NCBI GenBank assembly: GCA_016748015.1
Contig: JAAOMT010000436.1
Location: forward strand, 182,091 to 246,090
DNA length: 64,000 bases
From: Geosiphon pyriformis
Lineage: Eukaryota > Glomeromycota > Glomeromycetes > Archaeosporales > Geosiphonaceae
Reading direction: 5' to 3'
Each line of letters starts with the position of its first letter. Position 1 is the first letter of the stretch. The notes below the pieces were generated by a model. The model was given only the letters and a program-made list of their open reading frames with translations. It was not told the DNA's origin and searched no databases. A program made the position numbers and the translations under genes. This document shows, piece after piece, positions 46,381 through 60,227 of the stretch.

Positions 46381-49213
46381 ATGACAAAAACATCAACTTT
46401 CATTGAAAGTTCTTACCATCGTGGAGCCAGCCAATATATTAAAATCATTAATGATTTGAGAAACCTTGGTGCGCAACATGAGGTTGATTTGCCTACTGTC
46501 GTGTTTTGTGGAAATCAGTCCGCTGGAAAGAGTAGTTTACTAGAAGCAATCTCTGGTGTTCAGGTGTTTTGAAAAAGATTCAAATTCTTAGCTGTTTAAA
46601 TGCTTAAAAATAGTCGCAATGTCATTTTTTAATTTAAATTGACTTTTATTAAATTTTATTTTATTTTTTTAAAGCTTCCTCGTTCTGACGGGACATGTAC
46701 ACGTTGTGTAATGGAAATTCGTTTATCGGCCGACACCTCACCATGGAGGTGTCAAGTGACGCTTCGCCGAGAACACAATGATTTCGACAATAAACCACTT
46801 TCAACCACTACAGTTGTTGGATTCGGCGGGACGATAGATGACCCAGATGATGTTGAATCCATTGCACGTCGAGCGCAAAAAGCTCTTCTCAATCCTAGTC
46901 GCGATTCTGCATATTATCTTAATTACGTACCTCCTTCAGATTCGGATAAAGATGTATCCGAAAACGAAATCAAATTTACAAAAAATGTGATTTGTCTTGA
47001 TATTCAAGGTCCTGACGTTCCGAATTTAAGTTTGATTGATTTACCTGGGATTATTCGTATGTTTTTGACGTGTTTTTTTGGATTTAGAGAAATTATATTT
47101 CTTTGTCATTACAGTATGTAGCACCTTAAGAAATTCTCATTTTAAATCTTCGAATCTTTTAGAACATACGGAGAGGACAGAAGATGAAAAGTTTATTGGC
47201 TTGATACAAGATTTAATACAAAAATACATTCAAAATGAAAAATCTATCATCATTGCAACTATTAGCTGTAAAGATGAAATCGATAATCAAGCTATTGTTA
47301 CTTTGGCAAAAAAGGTTGACGAAAAGGGAGTAAGAACTTTGGGTGTTTTGACAAAACCAGATACTATTGAGAGTGGAACACATGGGTGAGAGTTTCTACC
47401 AAAGTTTCATCAGGATCAAAATAAAAAAAGGTGCAGAAATTAGCCTTGACGTATTTACTAATAAAATTTTGTTATTCGTAGAGCGTGGCTAAAAATTATG
47501 CGCGGAGAGAAACATAAATTGTCATTGGGTTATTATGTTGTCAAAAATCCAAGTCAAGAAGACTTGATGAAACATATTACGTTTCCTAAAGCCAGAAAGG
47601 CAGAAAAAGCTGTATGTATTCTTGAAGCTAAAACTTCCTATAGATGAAAAGTTTGAATTATTCTCTCAGTTTGCTTCGTTACGTCAAAAAATAAATTTGA
47701 ACTTTTTGGCAAAATTTAATATCTGTTTTCAAAAATTTAGTTTTTCGAAATGCATGATTCTTGGAAACAATACGAGTTCAAAAACCGAATTGGTGTTGAC
47801 AATCTACGTGGGAAGCTGAGTGAACTTCTTATAGAGGGAATTAAAAGAAATTTACCTGCTATTAAGGATGATATTGAAGAAAAATTGATTCAAGTAACTA
47901 TATTTAGTTTCAGATTTAACTTATTTATTCGATATTTCTGTCATTCATTAATGAGTAAATTTCCTATATAAAGACTCGAAAAGACCTGGAAAGTATTCCC
48001 GAAAAAATCAGTGACAATCCAAGAATTGAAATATTTCGAATGGCAAAAACATGCGCCTCCAACATTACCGACGAAACCAGAAACGCTAATGAAAAAATTG
48101 AATTCTGGCAAAAAATTGGCCGCGAACTAAGTTATTTCAAATACGATTTATGTTCTACTCGCCCAATTTTTGTTGTAGGGAATTCGGTTCGATTCGATAC
48201 GTTGGAAGAATTTGTAAATGTTAGACTTAATACGCAAAGTAAAGATTCTTCTACGTCGGCGGATAGTGATTTAATCAAAAATCTTCTTGAAAAAAACTTG
48301 CAAGAAGTGACTGAAGCAGAGGTTCAACGAAGATTAGATGATTCGAAAGGAAGACTGTTACCTGGTTTCATTCCGTATACAGCAGCGACAACGTTGATTC
48401 ATGATTTTCAGATCAAATGGAAGACACCCTCTGACCAATGTCTTTCAAAGGTTTGCGAAGTACTGACTGAAACGGTAGAGGAAAGATTGACAGAGAGTTT
48501 TGGCGCTTTTCCAAAATTGCTCGAACTCATGCGGTTAGTTGAATGATTCCCTATTTCTACAATCCTGATTTGGAGGTCTATACTATAACGAGATTTTTTC
48601 GAATAAAAACTTATTTACAAAATATATGAACTTTCTTGGCATTTTCTTCTAAACCTCTCCATATTTTATAAGGGAACATGCTTACATATGGCTTGATAAG
48701 TGCAGAATAGACACAATGTCAAAAATGAAGTTTATCTCCAGTATGGAAATTGGGAAGTACCCGTTTACGCTAAACGACTCTGAGATGAGCGAAGAAAAAT
48801 TGGAATATCTCAACGATTTGAAACAAGCCGTGAAAAAGTCGGCGAATTTATCATCGGAAAGAAACAACTCATCAAATTGTTATGATAATTTGGAAGTAAT
48901 GGCCGCTGTAATGTCTTATTTCAAAATATCATTCAAACGGTACGCAGACAATGTTGCCATGACCATAATTCATTCCCTTATCGACCAATTCTCGGACTCT
49001 ATCGAGGAGAAATTACTGGCACCATTTTTCGCTGAGGATAAGAATGATGATGATGATGATGATGATGATGATGTTGATGGTTCATATAAAATTGGGTCGA
49101 TTAAAGAGTTAGTCGAGGAGGATAGGTCTATTACTCAATATAGAGAGATTTTGAAGAGTAGAGAAAAGAACTTACACCAACTTCTTACAAAGTTAAATCG
49201 GTTTGGTATTTGA
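46381..49213 (+). CDS. Dynamin-superfamily (Mx-like) large GTPase
   Basis: Membrane-remodelling GTPase of the dynamin superfamily. Seven exons, 46381-46563, 46675-47056, 47163-47385, 47482-47611, 47741-47893, 47974-48533 and 48673-49213, give 723 residues in phase. The GTPase domain shows G1 VFCGNQSAGKSSLLEAISG, G2 LPRSDGTCTRC, G3 LSLIDLPGI followed by IQHTE, and G4 VRTLGVLTKPDTI. A middle/stalk region follows (KGRLLPGFIPYTA, WLDKCRIDTM) and a GED-like end (SYFKISFKRYADNVAMTIIH then REILKSREKNLHQLL). There is no PH or Pro-rich domain. The LPRSDGTCTRC and PGIIQHTE wording is closer to Mx-like fungal/animal members than to Vps1 or Dnm1. An Asp run encoded by GAT repeats (49045-49075) sits in the GED region. 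Cellular role in this fungus unknown. Confidence 0.92.
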
Positions 49214-49796
49214 AGCTTGTCTCATATATTTAAAAAACCATTTATAATCATAACACAATTAGAGAATTCTCAGTTTACAACTTCCCGATTCGACGATCAC
49301 ATTCTGGTGTATATCATTCTTACTATAATGCAGCTCAATAAATCTGGGTTCTAAATTTCACCAAAATCTTAGGTTCCGATATATAACAATTGATATGATT
49401 AAACATGAAAACGAATTTATTTGCTGCATTTGAATCTCTGATCACACTTATAAATAAGCCATAGCTGTTAGAATCCCGATTCCTGTGGTTATTTCTTCAA
49501 GGCAATAACGATATTTATCTCGCTACATCCTTCTCTTTGCTTTTTGATCTCGATTCTTAGTCGCACTGCTAATTAGATTTACCTAATAAATTTGGAATAA
49601 AAAATAAGATTTTCTAGTTTCTTTGAGACTCAGTGATTCAGGACTTTATAATAGGTAGATATTTTCAAATGAAAACACTCCTAAAATATCTTAAATAATT
49701 GAAAATTCTAATTTCTAGGCGATCAAATTTCTGATTATAAGAAATCATATGGCAACAATATTTCCACAAAGATCTTGATTCCAATCCAAAAACTAA
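49214..49796. other. Intergenic region between converging genes
   Basis: About 580 bases of ordinary AT-rich sequence between the GTPase stop and the hydrolase stop. Nothing recognised. Confidence 0.5.
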
Positions 49797-51034
49797 TTAT
49801 TGTATTAACCAATCTACAATCTCTTCCCAAACTTCAAAGTACAACAAATGTCCTTTCTCTTCAACAAAACATGATTCACAGCCCGGGATATGATCAGCTA
49901 AATATCTTCCCATCTGTGCAGTTGTACCAATATCCTCCTCTCCTTGCCAAATCTTGCACTTTACACCATCCGAGCTAGATATATGATTTTTATTCTTTGG
50001 TTTTCCGATATCTTCTAACCGGAAACCCCAATCTTTTCCCCATAATGAATACTGGTGACATTCCTCAGTAAATTGACTGCGTGAGTATTGCTCCAGCATA
50101 CTCTCAATGCACATATGTTCGACTCCAGGCATGTTCTCATAGATCTCTCGATCTGCTGGGGGCCCCTCTAAGACTCCAGCACGCAGCACTGCCACAGGAT
50201 CACGTACTGCCGATCGAGCTTCTAAACGTCCCACTACTGCTAAAAGAAATGGTGAATGTTTGGTGAGCCACCTATTCATCAGAAAAAGCAGTTTTAGGGA
50301 TAAAAGTAGATTGTCAATATTTGAAAGAACTTATTACTTTTCGAAATGATTTACCAGGCTAATTTAAATTTCCAAGGCATTCGATCAGTGGCGTGGGGGG
50401 TATTATATGGTGATATCCCACTGATAATAGCAACTCTCGTTACAAGCGGTTTCAGTAAGGCACCTCCCTCAATGTCTTCACAACTACCCAAAGCATGAGC
50501 CAGGGCCAACCCATAGGGACCACCAGCAGAATAAGCCATAATGGTAAACTCCCGAATCCCTTTCACTGAGCAAAATTCCTTAACATCATCAGCGAAATCA
50601 AGGAAACCTCTTTTGGCAAATGTGGATAAACCTATGCCTGGCCGTTCTAATACAAAAAAACGAATTCTAATAACATTATTATTATTATTATTATTATTAT
50701 TGTTATTATTATTATGATTTTGTTGGTTTTCTCTAATTTGGGTAAGGACTTTTGGGTGACAGTAGAAACGCGAGCCTGGTAAACCGGGTATGAATAATAT
50801 GACGCGTTCGCGCATATCTTTATGTAATGTCTCTTGTTTGGGGACATGTTGAATCGGGTATTCAATGAAACCAAGTAATCTCCCATCTTTTAACTTTATC
50901 GTTTCCCCTTCAGATTTTGGGAAATTGGAGAGAACAAGATCTGGGTATTCTGGCAATTTAGGCTGTTCATTTTCCTTTATATTCCGCTTTTTATCTTTCT
51001 TTTGTTGTCTTCTCGAAGACGAATTATTGCTCAT
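49797..51034 (-). CDS. Alpha/beta hydrolase
   Basis: Two exons, 51034-50355 and 50271-49797, give 384 residues with a phase-2 intron. A basic leader (RRQQKKDKKRN) precedes the fold. The family marks are the oxyanion strand RVILFIPGLPGSRF, the strand FFVLERPGIGLST, and the nucleophile elbow MAYSAGGPYGLALAHALG (Ser of A-Y-S-A-G). A late strand CKIWQGEEDIGTTAQMGRYL carries the acid (Asp), and the His motif VEEKGHLLYFEVWEEI carries the catalytic His. All three triad members are present. A run of 13 Asn encoded by AAT repeats (50680-50715) is inserted before the FFVLERPG strand. The substrate is not predictable from the sequence. Confidence 0.88.
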
Positions 51035-52136
51035 TGCGTAAACTAAAAGTACAAATTTAATAATTTAACGTAGCTAAAAATGGAAAAATAGATAATTTGT
51101 GTATTGAAAAAGCGTGTAACCAACGGAATATAATAATTAGCAGCGGGTAGTAGATATTCTTTTTCGAAAATAATGGTTCTCTGCTAATGGTAAGCGAAAA
51201 TTTCATTTGTAAAAATCTTGCAATGATTTCCCTAATGAATGGGACGAAAGGATTATTATTGAAAAATGGTGTGAAGTGTCGGGAAAGTTGTTGTGCACCT
51301 ATGCTCGTTTTTTGTGTTTTGTATCAAAGAATTTGAGCAATTGGTTGCCGCTGATTTCTGATGGCCTCTTTTTTCATGATAACGAAAATAAGGCTTGATA
51401 TGAGCGAGAAGATATTGAATAATAATAGATTACCTATTGAGTCGTTTTTTCTTATCTTTTTTCTTTTTCCCATACCTCTTTTACCTTTTTCACCAAAGAA
51501 TTACATGGATATTTGGATTTAAAATGTTCAAGTCGGCAACAACTTTTTAGTCTTGGGAGGATATTGAAAACGGAATCAAATTTTTAGCTTTCAAGTCCTA
51601 AATTTTATCGATGGATTACTTTCAAGAACTTTCGACAAAATGAAGGGTGAATGCTCGATTTCAGCAGTCATCAAATTGGGCAAAATATTTTGGCATGCGA
51701 TTTCTGTATAGCATCTTGGGATCAACATCTGACTGTCACAGAATGGCAGACAGGGCTTTATAGTAACAGAAATTAACAAGATGTAAAATAATTTGAACAA
51801 AGTGTAGCCGAAAAAGTCACTTATTAAAAATTAAATTTGTAGCTGGTTGATTTACTATCTTTTTATATTTCAGAAGTCATATAGTACAAGGGGAAAAGAT
51901 AGTCAGCTCTATTAAAATCATTATTACTATGATTATGCGGTCAAGAACCCAAATTTATACGTAGTATTTCACAACTACTTGGCTGTCGTTGCCGCTTTAT
52001 CTTGTTCCGAGACGATTTTTCTAATACAAAATTGAATAAATTGCCTTACCTTTGGAAAACAACTGAGCCTAGTTACCTCCACCTTATTCATAATGCAAAA
52101 TCATCTTGCTCTTTTTGTTTTGGTCCCCCAAATGAG
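51035..52136. other. Intergenic region, no gene recognised
   Basis: About 1.1 kb between the ATG of the hydrolase and the stop of NUP43. No family-like ORF, RNA gene or repeat recognised in either strand. Confidence 0.5.
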
Positions 52137-53815
52137 TTATTCGTTCACATGAAAGAATAACTTTTCACTATCACCACCGGTCGTGAGCAATTTAGCTGAC
52201 GGATGATAATCTAGAGAATTAAGCGCGGCTCGGTTTAAGTTGTTTGGAAGTACTCGTGTCCGGTCTTGATTTCCAATAAAGCTTTCTCCAGCTTTCTGGC
52301 CTAACTCTAACACAGTCGTGGTTCCATCTGTGATAAGATGAATAGCTTAATTGAAGGGCAACATAATTGCAAATAATTTGCAGTGTCTACCTTCGGAGCA
52401 GCATATTAAAGTCTCGGCGCGATTCGGGTGAAACAATATGTCCCAAACTGCTCATAAATAGTTGATCAAGTAAATAAAGGCGCTAATAGTTCCAAAATTA
52501 TGTTTCATTATGTCACATGATACCTGAGAGTTTATGAGACTGCAGCTTATCCAGCGGCTTCAGTAAATTTCTGGAGTCCCAAACTGTTACAAAACCATTA
52601 GAACTCCCCGTTGCAACTTGTATCGCCTTGAATAAATCTAAAATCTTAAAAATAAAATTTTCTATTGACTGCTGAGAAGTTCAAAAGCCATACCTGATTT
52701 GGATTAACAGCCACACAGTTGCATCGATCAAGTGTTCTGAAAATGTATACAATATCAATCAAATAGAATGCTTAAGTTGAAAAGATGTAGAACATGTACC
52801 TACCCCTCAGTTTTTGCAATTGGTGATTGAAGATTTCTTCGATCAAACTTTTTAAGACGTCCGCCACTTGTACCAATAACCTGCAAGTATGGCAGAGCTT
52901 TGGTGAGGAAATGCAAAACCCCGGATAAAAAATGGCGAATCAAAGTCGGTTGCTAGTTCCGAATTACAATTTCATTTGATGTCGGCCATGCCACCCCATT
53001 TATTATACCGGCATCTGCTTCTGTTATCAGAGCACATATTATTATCGATCACTAATTAGGATTAAGAAAAGTTCATGGATTCAATTTTTGATAAAAATAC
53101 TTACGTATGATTTCAGTCATTCCATCCCCCATTCTCGAAAACACGAGCTTACCATCTTCACCCACACTGGCAATCTCCGGATCATCACTCGTATTTGGCT
53201 GGATGGCTAATCCGGTAGCCGGAATAGATTTGACTGTTGGTAAACTGTGTAATGTTCGACTCGAAATATTTTCGAATTCTATGAGATGTTCCGTCAAGAT
53301 AGCTGTTCCTATATCGGTATCTTCTTCGATCGGATTTTTAATCTTTTTCCCAGTAACAAAATGTTATGGCATTGATTAGTTAAATGAATGATCCCTAGTC
53401 AAAAAAATTTAATTATTGACTCAAACCTCTATTAGTCTATAGGCATCTATTGAGCCTTGGGATGAAGCGGTTATGAGAAACTCAGACTCGACAAAACAGA
53501 TATCTTTAACGTCTCCTTCTTGCTTCAACTCTCCTAGAATTCTGAAGTCAAACGCATTTACCACTTGATGCAAAGCTGGTGGTTTCTGTTTAGCTCTCCA
53601 AAGAGTGATGACGTTTTCCTAAGATGAAAATACTTTTTTTTTGGCCACGCATATCATGAAGACCAGTAAAATCTATGCATCAAGAAAGCTAACCTCTTCT
53701 TCGTCCCATGTCCCGCTGGCGAACAAAGGATTAGTATCATCATAGTTTTTTGAAGGGGCGAAACGTACTTTTGATACCTTTCCACCTATTTTTTCAGAGT
53801 AGACCGTAGCCATAA
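52137..53815 (-). CDS. NUP43: Nucleoporin Nup43-like WD40 protein
   Basis: Member of the Y (Nup107-160) scaffold of the nuclear pore in organisms that retain it; it is absent from budding yeast. The ATG is at 53815 and the stop TAA at 52137-52139, with about eight exons. In order: SEKIGGKVSKVRFAPSKN, FASGTWDEEENVITLW, FRILGELKQEGDVKDICFVE, LITASSQGSIDAYRL, PEIASVGEDGKLVFSRMGD, GVAWPTSNEIVIG, LKKFDRRNLQSP, ATGSSNGFVTVWDSRN, and the end LDYHPSAKLLTTGGDSEKLF. These parallel the human protein blade by blade (ATGSWDNEENYISLW, EIVTVGEDGRINLF, ATGGQDGMLSIWDVRQ, SLDV...VCGTDAEAIY). It is divergent from the Myb gene. Confidence 0.8.
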
Positions 53816-54416
53816 ATGCAAAAGGCTTTTAGTCAAGAAAATGATTTTAAAGCTTCTTTACGAGTACTATCTATAAAGAGATTATGAAAGATAATTATGA
53901 AAGATAATCAAGAAAATTTTTATGTTTCCATTTTTTTATTCTTAAAAAATTCATATCTATTAAAAGTTACAAACATCCTTCCAATTACAGAAAGATATTT
54001 GTATAATATATAAAAAATCCTCAATACACCAAGTTCGAAAAAGTATTATTTTTATCTTTAGATTATTCCATCCAAATTATTACTGTAAGGCATGATTTCA
54101 AGAGAAAGATTCTCCACATCCACGATTGATTATTAATTGTGATATTTTCCCTTAGAAAAAAAAAATCCAAAAGTTACATTTATTTATTTGGCAATTGTAT
54201 TTATATCTACTTATAAATTGTTTTTTCGTGACGTGTAATATGAATTAGACAGCAGCTCCTTGGAGTTCGCTTAATATTGGGAGGATCCAAATTCAGGGTG
54301 AATCATAAAATTAAATTTTTAATGTCAATCGCGAGTTAAGCGATTGATAACAAGCACCATTTTAAACTTTTGCTCAGGATTACAACGCGAATACTTGAAA
54401 AAATACTACTACTTTC
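53816..54416. promoter_or_regulatory. Divergent upstream region of NUP43 and Myb gene
   Basis: 600 bases between the two ATGs, very AT-rich, with a short direct duplication of aaagataattatga around 53884-53900. Both promoters must lie here; no motif named. Confidence 0.4.
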
Positions 54417-55500
54417 ATGATGTTGGAAGAAGCCCGAACAACCCCCCTTCGACAGTCTGAGCAAACAGAAACTCAAATGCCACGAAGGCGGAGCCCTAAA
54501 AAAACTCCAAGGAAGCCAAGACGCCCACGACGTTTTTGGTCCGAAGCTGAGACTCGAGATTTATCAAACGCGTGCCTCAAGGTATAGTTAAGAAATTAAC
54601 CCTGCGAACTTTTATATAATCTAAATCACTCCATTGTTGTTTCTCGTTTATCTATTTTCATTCTAGCATGGGGTAGGTGCGTGGAAAAAAATGGTCGAGG
54701 ATCCCGAGTATAATTTCTCAAACCGGACTGCTGTTGATCTAAAGGATAAGTTAGTAAAGTCCTCAGCGACTAATTGGAGCCCCTTTTTAAATGAGAAAGG
54801 CTTTAAGGGTTTGAAATATTTAAGGGAATTTATAAAGCGTAAATCAACCATTGACCCCGTTTCCCCTTTGTACTTTGTGTTCATTTATATGAAAATCAGA
54901 TTCAGAGCAACCTTTACATCTGATTACAATCGCCTCTATGGTCGTTTCAGCTGCATTTCTGATCAATTCGTCTCTCACGCCAGTTTAGCTTCCGATGAAT
55001 CGGATGATTCTTCAACTCAAACTTTTCGTCGCGTTCAGCGCCGTAAAAAGCATTACTTTACCGCCGAGGATGATAAAAAATTGCTTGAAGGTATTGCCAA
55101 GGTGAAGATGAATATTATCTTTATTGCCCGAAAAATAAATATGATTCGCGTTTCTCAAAGATGATTTTGGCTTATAATTACTCTAACTTTAGTACGGTAG
55201 CAATTGGGCCAAGATTTGTCATGACACAGAAATCGGCTTATCTCATCGGAAAAGTAGTGATTTAAGAGATAGGCATGTCTTCATCATCATTGTGCTTATA
55301 TTTGCAATGAAAATCGTTTGCGTTATGCTTTATTGTGAGAATCATTTTTTCTTCAATGAAATAGAATTCGAAACGCCTATCCAGAAAAGTATGAAGAACT
55401 GGGTTTCAGCTTGGACCTGTGTGTCAACCCTGTTAAGACAAGAGCTAGTCGATCCACCCTCCTTGCACCGATTTTAAAAGAGGAAGAATCTGACAAATAA
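54417..55500 (+). CDS. Two-Myb (telobox-type) DNA-binding protein
   Basis: Five exons, 54417-54581, 54667-54749, 54900-55101, 55193-55272 and 55365-55500, give 221 residues in phase. A basic leader (RRRSPKKTPRKPRRPRRFW) is followed by the first Myb/SANT repeat, FWSEAETRDLSNACLKHGVG then AWKKMVED, with NRTAVDLKDKFRATF as the telobox-like VDLKDKFR helix. The second repeat is HYFTAEDDKKLLEGIAKYGS then NWAKICHD with SSDLRDRIRNAYPEKY. The spaced Trp residues and VDLKDK/SDLRDR helices are typical of TRF/Tbf1/Teb1-like proteins that bind TTAGGG-type repeats at telomeres or promoters. Intron 4 starts with GCATGT instead of GT and is required to keep the second recognition helix in frame, so it is a GC-AG intron. 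Which fungal Myb subfamily this is remains open. Confidence 0.85.
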
Positions 55501-56179
55501 GCATCAAGAGGATCTATGAGATTTTTAAAAGCCGACGGTTATCCCCAGTGGTTTGTGATAGCGTGATACTTTTATAATTAACTTTTCCCATAAACACAAG
55601 GGTCTTTTACGCGTCTCTTTTAAGGTAACATCATCTGGATTCTCGAATTTTTAGGAGGGATTTACAAATGTCTTTCAGCGAAAGTATATTCTCGAAAAAG
55701 ATCACCTTATTAAAAACTTTCTATTTGCTTGGAGCAAAATGTATAGAAATTGAGAATCCTAAACTTGACTTTTGGAACCAACGATAATCTTTGTTGCTTG
55801 CCTTCAGTGTAATGTGCAGGGAATAACGCGTCTTTGCTTGCGCCACCTAAACTTATTATGACTAAACCAAAACCTGCACACCGTAATCAATTATCAGATT
55901 ATAAGCCCATATTCCCCTTTTTTTTTGATTCCGACCAATTGTATATTAGCGTCTTAAAGTTTGGAGGATCTCTTAAAGAAAGACATGTAGATTTAGTTAC
56001 GATCTTTTTTTATTGCTTATTATGATATATAAATAACAATTCAATCCAAATTTTAAATTATTTTGTTATAAAATATAAGGTAAAAGAGGCATACTTTCAC
56101 GCGTCTTATTCTCGCACGCCACAATACCCACTTTTACCTTTTAATAATTAAAAAGAGGTCTTCACAGTTACTTCTAAAA
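55501..56179. other. Intergenic region with small open stretches
   Basis: About 680 bases. Downstream of an acceptor-like tttttag, the plus strand reads EGFTNVFQRKYILEK then DHLIKNFLFAWSKMYRN before a stop (about 55653-55754). A second open piece near 55820-56020 (LAPPKLIMTKPKPAHRNQ) also looks partly coding. Neither has a matching start, a partner exon or a known family, so no gene is called. Confidence 0.35.
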
Positions 56180-57726
<1,547 letters not shown>

Positions 57727-57895
57727 AGTAATTAAATTTCAAAATGGAAAATCCTTTTAATTTCTGTAAGTTGGTCTAGCGCCGACTTTTATAATTTTAT
57801 TAAAAACTTTAAATTTTTGAATGAAAACTTTTCCCAGGAAATTTTGTATGTCTCAGCAAATTGCAATTTGAGCACCAAAGCCTAATCGCTGGGAA

Positions 57896-59897
57896 CTAAT
57901 CCTTTGAGGAGAGAGCGGTGACTCCTGGTAATTCTTTTCCTAGTTATATAAAGGAAGTTAGCACACCCATGGACAAATTCAAGTCTGGTAAATTAAGTTT
58001 ACCTTCCAGTAACTCGAGAGAGGCTCCACCACCCGTAGATACGTGTGAAACTTTATCCTCAGCACCCCACTTAGCTGCTGCTGTTGCTGTATCCCCACCA
58101 CCAATAATAGTCGTCGCTCCATTTTGAGTTGCTTGAATCACTGCATCTAGGGCATATTTGGTACCCCCGGCAAATTTTTCAAACTCGAACACCCCGCTCG
58201 GACTATATAAAATAGATTTTTTCAATGTGAATATGTAGGATACAGCAACAAATAGATATAACATATTGATTACCCACCCGTTCCACAGGATAGTCTTCGA
58301 TTTTAAAATTGTTTCCTTGAAAAGTATATTTGATTTCTCACCAGAATCAAGGCCAAACCATCCATCCGGAATACCGGTTCCATCAGTGGCATAGCCCGTC
58401 TACGAGTAAAAATTAATTAGTTTCCTGAAAATGCATTAAATTCAGAATTGATATTTTATTGCATACGTTGGCATCCTTGTCAAATTTATCTGCGGTGATA
58501 TAATCAACCGGAAAAACCAATTCTACGTTCTTGCTCTTAGCCTTGTCCACCAAATGATCAACATTTTCGGCCCCGTCTTTATCAAACAAGGAATTTCCAA
58601 TCTAAAATGACTTAATGAATCAATTCTATATATTTTACACTAAAATTGATGATGTCTTGACTGACCTTAACATGATGTAAAATCTGCTTGAATGTAAAAG
58701 CCATCCCTCCTGTTTGTCACAAGATTCCATATACCAAAATAGAGTCATTAATTTATACCAATGAATTCAATCATAAAAATCATTTAATGGAAACTCACCA
58801 GTGATAATCATTGAATCTACTTTGTCCAGAAGATTGTCAATCAATTGAATTTTATCAGATACCTTGGCCCTAAGAGAATATGAATTATTTGCTGATCGTT
58901 GATTTTTGAACCTATAAAACTATGCTAAACCCTACCCTCCAAGTATAGCTAAGAATGGCCTTTCAGGATTTTCCAATGCTTTGGCAAAATAATCCAATTC
59001 CTTTTTCAACAAGAAACCCGCGGCACGAATCTCAAGATTAACGCCCACCATGGAGCTATGAGCCCGATGAGCTGTCCCAAAGGCATCATTGATATAGATA
59101 TCCCCTAGTTTTGAAAGTGACTCACGGAATTGTGCAACACTTTCTGGGGAAGCTTTTATCTTGATTTAGAAGAAAAGTCCTCTCAATCAAAAAGATATAT
59201 GATACTTTAATTGAATTCTGGTATCTAAGGATTATATACCTTTTTCCCTTGGTCATCTTTAGTGGAACCTTCCTCCTCAATGTGAAACCGAAGATTCTCG
59301 AGTAGGATCACTTGCCCTAGAAGAATCATGGTTAGTTGAAGCGATAATAATAAATATTTTCTAAATTCTCGAATTAAATCAAATCTGACCTCCAGTTGCA
59401 TTTTGAGCTGCTTTCTCAACTTCCGGCCCCACACAATCATTCAAAAACAATATATCTTTTCCGATCAATCGACCGACCTCTTCAGCTACGGGTTTAAGAG
59501 AATATTTTGGATTCGGCTTCCCGTTTGGACGGTCAAGATGGGACATAAGGATCACAGCCTTGGCGCCTATGAACCGAATTATGATAATATTTAGATAAAC
59601 CGAAAAAAATTTAAAATCATTTTCGTCCTAAAAACAATTGGCCATATACCATGTTCCAGAGCGTACTTAATAGTCGGCAGAGCAGCCACAATACGTTGAT
59701 TATTTGAAATTTTCCCTTCTTGAAAGGGAACGTTGAAGTCAACGCTAAGATAAAGTGATCTTTTCACATTGATACTTGACGGGCTCGATATTATGTAATT
59801 ATGAGGTATATTTTAAGCAATACCGAATAAGGACACGCTTGCCCTTTAAATCGACGTCCTGGATAGATAATTTGTTACTGAGCGAGGTTTTTGGCAT
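57896..59897 (-). CDS. PGK1: Phosphoglycerate kinase
   Basis: Glycolytic enzyme transferring the acyl phosphate of 1,3-bisphosphoglycerate to ADP in the cytosol. ATG 59897 ([20 protein letters not shown]) and stop TAG at 57896-57898, with about eight exons. The N-domain has [54 protein letters not shown] and [19 protein letters not shown]. The hinge region and C-domain have [52 protein letters not shown], the nucleotide motif [17 protein letters not shown], and [18 protein letters not shown]. The last exon adds [12 protein letters not shown] after a donor GTAAAC inside the Gly codon, matching the family C-terminus. All catalytic blocks are intact and the length fits the ~416-residue family norm. 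Confidence 0.95.
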
Positions 59898-60191
59898 GAT
59901 AGTAAAGCTATTAGTTGCTGAATTTCTGAGGTGAGTTCTTTTAAGATTTACGATGATATTATACTTTTTTTTTGATTATCAATATGATTCAACGGATTTA
60001 CGATCGGAAATAAAATGAGCTATCTGCACTGCCAAAAAGAAATTAGAACCAAATTTTCCGTCAAGATTGTCAAGGCGGAACATTGAACACTTGATTTATA
60101 GAATGGTCAAAATTTTACTCAGATGATTCAGCTATTGAACATCATGGCTTCGTAATCAGTGTTATGCAAAGGGGACTCAAAGAACAACCTG

Positions 60192-60210
60192 CTGTCTCTT
60201 ATACACATCT
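60192..60210. other. Tn5/Nextera mosaic-end sequence (library artefact)
   Basis: The 19 bases CTGTCTCTTATACACATCT match exactly the engineered Tn5 mosaic end used in tagmentation libraries. It is an artificial hybrid of the natural inside and outside ends and is not expected in a fungal nuclear genome. The bases that follow are not the usual Nextera adapter continuation, so only the mosaic end was carried into the assembly. Confidence 0.9.
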
Positions 60211-60227
60211 AGCCGATGAAAAGATTT

